A DNA stretch of 64,000 nt from assembly GCA_947396885.1 (NCBI GenBank), contig OX377205.1:58934969-58998968 (forward strand), read 5' to 3'. Of this stretch, positions 57,253 through 64,000 are shown piece by piece. The position numbers and the translations under genes were made by a program. How positions within the stretch are numbered: position 1 is the first letter of the stretch; each line of letters opens with the position of its first letter. The notes beneath the pieces were generated by a model. That model ran no database searches. It had not been told where the DNA came from and saw only the letters and a program-made list of their open reading frames with translations. Source of the stretch: Heligmosomoides polygyrus polygyrus (Eukaryota; Nematoda; Chromadorea; Rhabditida; Heligmosomidae).

Positions 57253-57284
57253 CGCTCCAACGAGCGGGAAAACAACGAAGGAGA

Positions 57285-57287
57285 TCT
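57285..57287 (-). other. candidate trans-splice acceptor before gene Y
   Basis: GGTCACTTCAG precedes a 33-base leader and the ATG at 57252, just after the proposed stop of gene Z at 57302. Confidence 0.45.
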
Positions 57288-57301
57288 GAAGTGACCGGAC
57301 T

Positions 57302-57535
57302 CTAACTTATAGCTTGTATCGCTATCAACGCTGCTTTCGACGTTGGCCTAGCAACAAATAAAATCATTACGTTTTGTCACCAGTAGTTTCATTACAACTC
57401 ATCCCCTTACATTTTCCAATGCCGAGCTGCAGCCTTGGAGGATGGACGCTTGAAAACTTTTGCGCTTCTTAGAAGCTGAAGCACCAAATCAATGTCTTGC
57501 GATTCTGTAAGTCTCACAATGATCTCTTTGATGAC
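57302..57535 (-). CDS. gene Z, 3' exons only
   Basis: Exon 57535-57411 reads VIKEIIVRLTESQDIDLVLQ and LLRSAKVFKRPSSKAAARHW. It ends in a GTAAGG donor; a 63-bp intron with a TTTGTTGCTAG acceptor leads to 57347-57302, ending IAIQAIS and a stop. If the intron is not used, the first exon would end two codons later at TAA. Upstream, 57640-57570 is open in a compatible frame (FVLIRYRSPSSRFWCPSSE), but its 36-bp intron is doubtful. Product unknown; the gene may be truncated. Confidence 0.55.
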
Positions 57536-57659
57536 CTACGAGAGACCTATGACCTGGCCGAGAACCACCTCCGACGACGGACACCAAAACCGAGATGACG
57601 GAGACCGATAGCGAATTAAGACGAATTGCGACGATTTCCATCGGAAGCATACAATCATA

Positions 57660-58560
57660 ACAACGAACGATACAAACTCAACATTCATAAGTGGAGACAA
57701 TTCAATCTAAATATTATTCCTCTCCTTACGGGTTATAACCCTCCCTGCACTTTGAGGTCCTTGTTGTTCACAAAACTGTAGTTCAATTGGCTGTTGCTGT
57801 GTTGTTCATTTTGCTTTTTTTACTTCTGTTTCTTTCTGCTGTGTCGTGCTTTAAGTTTTTTGCGTTCTTGTTTGTGCTGTTTAAAGGTACGTTGTTGTTG
57901 TTCCTGTTGTTTAATGTTAAGTTAGTGTTAATGGCATCAATCGCAATAACAAATCATGCACAGAACAAAATCATAAAAACAGTGGGAAACAAGGAAATCG
58001 CAAAAGCTAAAGTAAAACGATTGAATCCTAAAATAAAAACAAGGCGCAATAGTAGTCGGGGGGGGGGGGGTTACCTTAGAAAAACGTCACTAAAACACGA
58101 AAAAATAATGACACACTACTAGGGCGCAAAAAGCTCCCTCCCCCCCCCCCCCCCCAACTAACATAGCACCTAGTGCGATGGCTGCAACAACGCCATCATC
58201 ACATCTTAAGTTAAGTCGCCACCCACACCGTTTCCGAACCAGTTCACATCAACATTAATGTCCGAATTGTCTCTTCTCCTAAGGCTCCCGTCACTTGAAT
58301 CGCCATCGCCATCCACGCCGTTTACGAACAAGATTTTTCAGACGAGATTTCCCCCACTCAGCTACACTTCCTTCTTCATTGTGAATGTCAATTCAAAACA
58401 ATTCAAACAATTACGTTTGAACGTAAACGCAATTGCTTGTTCACAACAAACCCATAGCGGTCCAAAGTGGCTCGGGGAAAGGGAGAGGGGAGGAGTGGGA
58501 AGGACGAGGGGGAAGGGTGATCCTCCAGCAGAAAAGGGGCAGGGAGCTGTAACTGCGGGT
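57660..58560. other. upstream of the gene trio: T-rich, then G/C homopolymers
   Basis: 57787-57960 is T/G-rich and translates to a hydrophobic low-complexity frame, which I do not accept as a gene. 58060-58071 is poly-G and 58139-58155 poly-C, about 70 bp apart. A promoter for the trio may lie here, but I see no defined motif. Confidence 0.4.
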
Positions 58561-58564
58561 CGGC

Positions 58565-58720
58565 GAACATCAGAAACATCAAAAAAGGACGTCTTCTAGC
58601 CAACGAGGAAGCTGCGGCGCTCCAACGAACAGTTACAAACATAAGAAGCATCAAAAAAGGGCGTCTTCTAGCCAACGAGGACTTTGCGGCTCCAACGAAC
58701 ACTCTTACATACATTCGAAG
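58565..58720 (+). repeat. minisatellite, two detached units
   Basis: Two units of GACGTCTTCTAGCCAACGAG, then GAAGCTGCGGCGCTCCAACG, separated from the main array at 59840-60742 by 1.1 kb. Confidence 0.8.
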
Positions 58721-59830
58721 TACTCATAGTTATCTGAAAACCTAACCTACGGAAACTCATTCTTGGGTACGCACCCCAACGCTTTCCATGATGCCCACCC
58801 TCCCCCTTCCCCCCCCCCCGAGCCAATTTACGGAACTACCCCCCCCCCCCAGGGCCACGAGCCAATTTACTTAACTATACCCTCGACGGAGCGATCTATG
58901 GCCGTACATTCTTCTCACATAGGACTCGAGCCATGTCGCTCGCGTCCTATGCGCGAAGAATGTACGGTCCTAAACACTGACACCAAATATATAAGACAAC
59001 ACAAAAAACACGTACCTGAATCGGTGACCTGCACCGAGAAGCGCTGCGCCGCTCAATCAAAACCGACTCACGCCTTTCGTCCGTATTATCCTCCTTTGTC
59101 TTCTTCCTGTCCATTAGCTTTGCCAAAGGCGTCACCGTTCAGGGTTCCCTGCACATCCGGCTCTCCGGTCATCCTCCCAGAAATCTGCAAACAATCGTCG
59201 TAATTCGTTAAAAACAACTGTAAAGAGAACGGAGCTCGACACTCAAGCACCAAACATCGGGAATACGAGGAACGAACTGTGAAGAAAACGGAGTCTACCA
59301 GTTCAAGGAGGAGGCAGTAGCTGGCGCAAATAGGGTCGGGGGGGGGGGGGGGGAGGTCACCTCTTAAAAAGTGTCACCAACACAAAAACAAAGCGACAAT
59401 ACATACCGATAGTAAAGAATAGGTACAAACAATGCTATAGCTCTGTTCTGTGCTCTCCTCCGCTGACGCGGAGGAGAGCACAGATTTGGGCAGGGGAAGG
59501 GACTCCAGGGTGTGGCTTGAGTGACGCGCCCGTGTTAAAATTGCCTACATCCTGGAGTTTTCTCCCTTGCCCAATTCGGAAGCACATAAAACACAGATAT
59601 GTAATCGAAACAAGGAGATAAGACTGTATTTTCATTCGCTGTAAGTCGCTACTCGCCGCGGCTGCCCTCCGCGGCAGGCCATGTTGACCCCCCCCCCCCC
59701 CCCCCGACCCTATTTGCGCCTAGTAGCTTAGGAAAACGGGCTCCGGCAGAAAAAAGCAGCGCAACGAGCAGCGCTTTGGGCGAAAAATTGAGTATAGCAC
59801 AAAAGGGGCAGGGAGCTATAACTGCGGGTC
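58721..59830. other. homopolymer-rich spacer with two fold-back motifs
   Basis: Poly-C at about 58811-58820 and 58839-58850 with duplicated GAGCCAATTTAC; poly-G at 59338-59353; poly-C at 59688-59705. 58911-58970 is an imperfect hairpin (CCGTACATTCTTCTC and GAAGAATGTACGG). 59451-59484 is the perfect 15-bp hairpin TGTGCTCTCCTCCGC-TGAC-GCGGAGGAGAGCACA. No gene. Confidence 0.6.
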
Positions 59831-59839
59831 GGCGAACAT

Positions 59840-60742
59840 CAGAAACATAAAAAGGACGTCTTCTAGACAACGAGGAAGCTGCGGCTCTAGCGTACTGTTC
59901 GAAACATCAGAAGCATAAAAAAAGGGCGTCTTCTAGACAACGAGGAAGCTGCAGCTCCAGCGAACAGTTAGAAACATCAGAAGCATCAAAAAAGGGCGTC
60001 TTCTAGACAACGAGGAAGCTGCAGCTTCAGCGAACAGTTAGAAACATCAGAAGCATCAAAAAAGGGCGTCTTCTAGACAACGAGGAAGCTGCGGAGCTCC
60101 AATGAACAGTGGGAAACATTTAGAAACATCAAAAAAGGACGTCTTCTAGCCAACGAGGAAGCTGCAGCTCCAGCAAACAGTTAGAAACATCAGAAGCATC
60201 AAAAAAGGGCGTCTTCTAGACAACGAGGAAGCTGCGGCTCCAGTTTCTAGTTCGAAACATCGAAACATCAAAAAAGGACGTCTTCTAGCCAACGAGGAAG
60301 TTGTGGCTCCAGTTTCTAGTTCGAATCATCAGAAACTGGAGCCGCAGCTTCCTCGTTGGCTAGAAGACATCCTTTTTGATATTTAAAGGACGCCTTCTAG
60401 CCAACGAGGAAGCTGCGGCGCTCCAACGAACAGTTGCAAACATCAGAAACATAAAAAATGACGTCTTCTAGCCAACTAGGAACTGCGGCGCTCCAACGAA
60501 CAGTCGCAAACATCAGAAGCATCGAAAAGGGCGTATTCTAGACAACGAGGAAGCTGCAGCTCCAGCGAACAGTTAGAAACATCAGAAGCATCAAAAAAGG
60601 GCGTCTTCTAGCCAACGAGGAAGCTGCGGCGCTCCAACGAACAGTCGCAAACATCAGAAGCATCAAAAAGGGCGTATTCTAGACAACGAGGAAGCTGCGG
60701 CGCTCCAACGAACAGTAGGAAACATCTAGAAACATCAAAAGA
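59840..60742 (+). repeat. 70-bp minisatellite array, about 13 units
   Basis: Each unit holds GGCGTCTTCTAGACAACGAG, GAAGCTGCAGCTCCAGCGAA and CAGTTAGAAACATCAGAAGC. Units start near 59855, 59926, 59996, 60066, 60139, 60208, 60278, 60388, 60461, 60531, 60601 and 60669. One unit (60331-60380) is inverted. Two subtypes alternate (GACAACG/GCCAACG; CAGCTCCAGC/CGGCGCTCCAAC). Confidence 0.9.
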
Positions 60743-61360
60743 GGCGTCCCTGGCAAGTATGCCCTGGCCTCGCCGCGCAATTATTGATTGCGTGCGTCGA
60801 GACGCACGCAAGCGCGGAGACGCAGGGGGCCAGAGCGCGAGACCCGCCCGCTCGCGCGCGCCCCGACGAGACGCAGACTGCGCGACAGCAAGAGAGACGC
60901 GGCGCTCGGCTCAGCCAGAGCGCAGACAACAGAGCACAGTTAGAGACGAAGGGGCAGCACTCCGATAGCAACTCACTGTTGCTAACCGCAAAATTCTTCC
61001 ATGCCGCGCGCGCGTGTGCGATTGGAGCGCACTAACCGCGCCGCCTTCATAGCAACGTGGGTTGCGGGCTTCCAACCGCCCAGCAACACACTGTTCCCGT
61101 TCCACCTCACTTGCAACCGCAGTTTCCCCGTTCCACCTCACTTGCAAACGCAGTTGCCGCTGGCAGCTGCGGTTGCAAGACGGTTGGAGGGGGCGGAGAC
61201 GGTAGCGCTCGCGTTGCACAATTGTCAGAGTTGGTACCGTTCGATTCGTCTCCTCGAGATCTACACAACCTTATATACAACTTCGCCAAACCACCGCATT
61301 TTCGCAGTGGGTGGTCAAAAATGACGGGAGTAGACTTTTTGCTATTGGAGATCTTATATT
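60743..61360. other. GC-rich, Arg-coding-like low-complexity stretch
   Basis: Overlapping frames on both strands are by-products of GC-rich sequence. A 29-bp tandem duplication, CCCGTTCCACCTCACTTGCA and onward, lies at about 61096-61155. No gene supported. Confidence 0.4.
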
Positions 61361-61725
61361 CCAGGACTTGTATGCTCATGGAGCACCTCAAGCATGGCGT
61401 AATGTGCTTTGTAATGCCAGGTATCCTCCGAGAGTGCGCCGTGAACAATGCATATGGGATCGAACCTATCAATCGAGGGGGGGGGGGACAGTTTGTAGAG
61501 TGAGCATTTAGGGAGCTTTATGAGAAATTCTCAGCTGCCCTACTCAGGAATTGCTCTACTCTGTTCCGGCGAGACTTAGGAGTGCGCCGGGAGCAATGCA
61601 TATAGAATCGAACCTATCAATCGAGTGGGGCAACCGCTCGCAGATTGCACGCGCGGGCGTTTTCAGAGCGTAGTAACTCTGTCAAATTCGAATCTTTCAA
61701 CTCCTGGGTCTTGCAGTCAGTAGCT

Positions 61726-63275
61726 CCTTTCTTGAGAAAGAAATCTGTAGCATCAGTTTTTTGAAAGAGAGTGATGCAAAGGCGCAAATTCAGAAAAACA
61801 ATCTTTAAAATTTTTTGCGTAAAGTGTGCACTTGGGAGAAGCCTTCGACCTGATCCGGAGCAACTCGACTTGTCTTATCGCCAGTGTGATAAGCCCCGAT
61901 AAGCTTACTATGGATTGGTGAAAGCCGGGTTGCCTACCTGTCTGCAGAACTGGTTTTAGTCCCTTCAAAAGTGAAGAAAACGCAACTCAGCAGATGAAAC
62001 CCTGACATGCAGTGGGTTCGAGGTGACGAATTACTTCTGTTGCTCCAATGTTCAAGTTTATGGCTTAGTTACAGTTCGACCGATCCACTTCAACTTTGCA
62101 GAATTTATTTCATTAAGACACGTTGCTAACGAGAAACATGGGACTAAAGTCGGTAAAAGAGCTTCTGCACTAACTCACGTGTGCGTTCAGCTTTCTAAGG
62201 ATCTTAGGACACGATCTGCTCACTTCTAGAAAACGTGCAAGAAAGAGTATAAAAAAGTATAAAAACCACAGCACTTTTTTAGTATTAGTTTAGTGCTGCC
62301 AAGGAGCGGGAATAGGCATGTGAAAACATTCGGCACAGACCAAATATTTTCACAGGTTACTCACGATGGTTTTGCGAAGGCAGCTTTTCCTTTTCTTGGG
62401 TTTCGAACCGTGCTGTCATTCTGTGATTGGGGGCTGCGGGCAAACCAGAGTCCTGCTCGGAGCCCCAATCTGGAGCTTTTTGAAGAAATTACACTTCAGA
62501 CTGCTGACAGTCGCCTGGGAATGTTTAGGCCTACTAGGGCTCCTCTGCCCAGTGTTGAGTCCTCGTTGGAAAGGCGTCTGTTGGGTGCTGATCAGGATCA
62601 TTAGAATCAGTACAATGCAGTAGAATCTTCCAGCAGACTGCCCCCAAAGCAAAAAGGTCCTCAGGAGGTAATTATCTCGAGGGAGCAGGGAGAGGCCATA
62701 AACCGACCGTACTCCTTGGGCCAATACAGTAACCACCAGTTTATAAGATTTTCATATGAAAATTATACACCTAGTTTGCACATCATCGGATAGGAAATCT
62801 GCTCACCATTACGAATATGACATTCTTTTCAGAAATGGTTGCTTTGGAAGCATTTTATTAGAAAGCGGCGCTTTCTCGCCCAAAACGGCGCAAAAAACGC
62901 ACTTTTGCGCCGAATGGACAAAAGATAGGGCTGGTATTGTAGCAATACTTCCTATCGAAATAATGGAAATTACATTAAGAATTCAGATTCGAAACCAGAA
63001 CTGGACAATATAAATTCCGATAGCTCTGTTGTGGAAGTGCAGGTGTTGAAGCAATTGAGCCATATCCTCTGGGCGTAATTATCTCCAGCGAGCAAGACGG
63101 TCGCCGCGGCAGGTATATAGGTCATTGAACGACTTTTTCGGAAAATTACTGAATAGTTTTTAGATCACTGTAAAGCTGACCTCACGGAGATTCCGAATAC
63201 GTGCGTTATTTGAAGATATAAGAATTTTGAAGGAAGCTACCAAAGTTCAACTAAAACCATCGTAGCTAGGTCAGT
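61726..63275. repeat. mosaic repeat family D, copy B (inverted relative to copy A)
   Basis: Matches 46018-44799 and 42971-42640. It lacks the foldback element, giving the empty site near 62939-62950. The match in 61726-62940 is almost perfect, so the duplication or homogenisation is recent. Conserved open frames at 61753-61968 (-) and 62293-62604 (+) mirror those of copy A, but show no domain. Confidence 0.75.
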
Positions 63276-63396
63276 TTCAATGCAGCACAAATTCCGTTTC
63301 CATTTTCAAGATCTACTCGACGAGTCGATTTCAACGATATAGCCAGCTTTCCCGCAGACTCACTGCGAACGACTCCGACGCTTTGCGACGCTCCTG

Positions 63397-63430
63397 CGCG
63401 TCGCCGACGCAACGGAGCGTCGGCGACGCG
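63397..63430. repeat. 14-bp GC-rich hairpin
   Basis: CGCGTCGCCGACGC, loop AACGGA, GCGTCGGCGACGCG. A GACGCTCCTG block beside it repeats part of the arm. It lies at the junction between family D and the CR1 fragment. Confidence 0.8.
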
Positions 63431-63439
63431 AAATGCGAC

Positions 63440-64000
63440 ACTAATTATGAGCGGTATTGTATGTTAGTGTTTTCAGATTGAATTTTTGTTTCGAGGGAGT
63501 GTTGACGGAGTTGTGATGAGGTATCCATGAAGCCTTTTCCAAAGTTTCCTCGTGGAACTGTTTTGCACAGACTCGAGTCTGGCGATATCTCGCATACACG
63601 TTGGACTGAATACAAACCGCCGTACTCAGGAATCTGTCCAACGTATCACTTATAAACTAGTAATATAACTCGACTGAGTTCGTTCTTCATGCATTAAAGA
63701 GGCCGCGAACTACTCGCTCTGTTTTTTTCTCTGGAGGATCGCAATGATCCTTAAACGAGAGCTTAGTATCTAAAAAAATGCCAATTTGTGTAAGCTAGCT
63801 GAACAGGAAAGCTGTGGTTCTTTAAGGTAATAATTGTACCTGTTAATCTGCCTCCCAAGATAAAGCACGTGCGACTTTTCACCTGAGAGTGGAAGCTCCC
63901 ACTCTCAGGTGAAAAAGAACTCCTAGTCTTTCCTTAAAGAAGATATTCTGATAGATGTTTATATCATTGGCGAACATTTTGGGCTTAACATTGAATTGAT
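63440..64000 (-). pseudogene. CR1-like reverse transcriptase fragment, runs off the window
   Basis: Minus text from the window edge: KPKMFANDINIYQN (FADD box changed to FAND), WELPLSGEKSHVLYLGRQIN, GIFLDTKLSFKDHCDPP, ERVVRGLFNA, then AVCIQSNVYARYRQTRVCAK. It aligns with the palm-to-thumb part of the intact ORF2 at 28398-31241. Stops and a 17-bp hairpin (63876-63915) interrupt it. Confidence 0.8.
63876..63915. repeat. perfect 17-bp hairpin inside CR1 coding text
   Basis: TTTTCACCTGAGAGTGG, 6-base loop, CCACTCTCAGGTGAAAA. The arm at 63876-63892 is native CR1 sequence (LPLSGEK on minus); the other arm replaces the residues expected upstream. Confidence 0.85.

Noticed and set aside
57787..58122. 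111-codon hydrophobic plus frame
   Set aside because: T/G-rich low-complexity text; not a convincing membrane protein.
59840..60742. CRISPR array
   Set aside because: Units are 70 bp, contiguous and without unique spacers, in a eukaryotic context; a minisatellite.

Overview
This is nuclear DNA from a multicellular eukaryote, almost certainly a strongylid nematode of the hookworm type. The evidence is an RTE retrotransposon whose protein text matches the copies I know as abundant in Ancylostoma and Necator, CR1-like non-LTR elements with a nematode-style ORF1, Penelope-like and mariner elements, and three compact genes whose introns are mostly 38-79 bp. There are no operons of bacterial type, rRNA genes or CRISPR. 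Most long open frames in the window are shadows or pieces of transposons.

Layout. 1-2.9 kb: GC-rich palindromic elements, one inserted into another copy of itself. 3-8.3 kb: short interspersed repeats and an 80-bp inverted pair, otherwise unassigned. 8.5-11.4 kb: decayed RTE-type element (+). 12-21 kb: Penelope-derived ends, short repeats, a terminal-inverted-repeat (TIR) element carrying a tRNA-like module. 21.1-24.5 kb: two Penelope GIY-YIG fragments head to head, each ending in a hammerhead-ribozyme-like motif, the minus copy split by a 1.47-kb foldback. 24.6-27.9 kb: decayed RTE (-). 28.2-32.0 kb: a CR1-like element (-) with intact ORF1 and ORF2. 33.4-38.8 kb: an old CR1 copy (-) broken by a Mutator-like element with a 9-bp target duplication and by a mariner. 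39.1-42.3 kb: a 3.2-kb palindrome. 42.4-52 kb: a mosaic repeat family in inverted copies, carrying a foldback insertion and a second mariner. 52.5-52.9 kb: AT-rich low-complexity element. 54.06-57.54 kb: three small intron-containing genes on the minus strand in close tandem. 57.7-61 kb: G/C homopolymers and a 70-bp minisatellite. 61.4-63.3 kb: inverted copy of the 42.6-46.0 kb repeat. 63.4-64.0 kb: another CR1 fragment (-).

How the parts relate. The only likely host genes are the minus-strand trio at 54-57.5 kb; their spacing (about 50 and 75 bp between stop and next start) and acceptor-like sites before two starts suggest an operon read through spliced-leader trans-splicing. I do not recognise their products. 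The rest is a record of transposition: nested insertions, filled versus empty sites that can be compared inside the window, and frequent inverted duplication. Only the CR1-like element at 28.2-32.0 kb looks intact enough to have moved recently.
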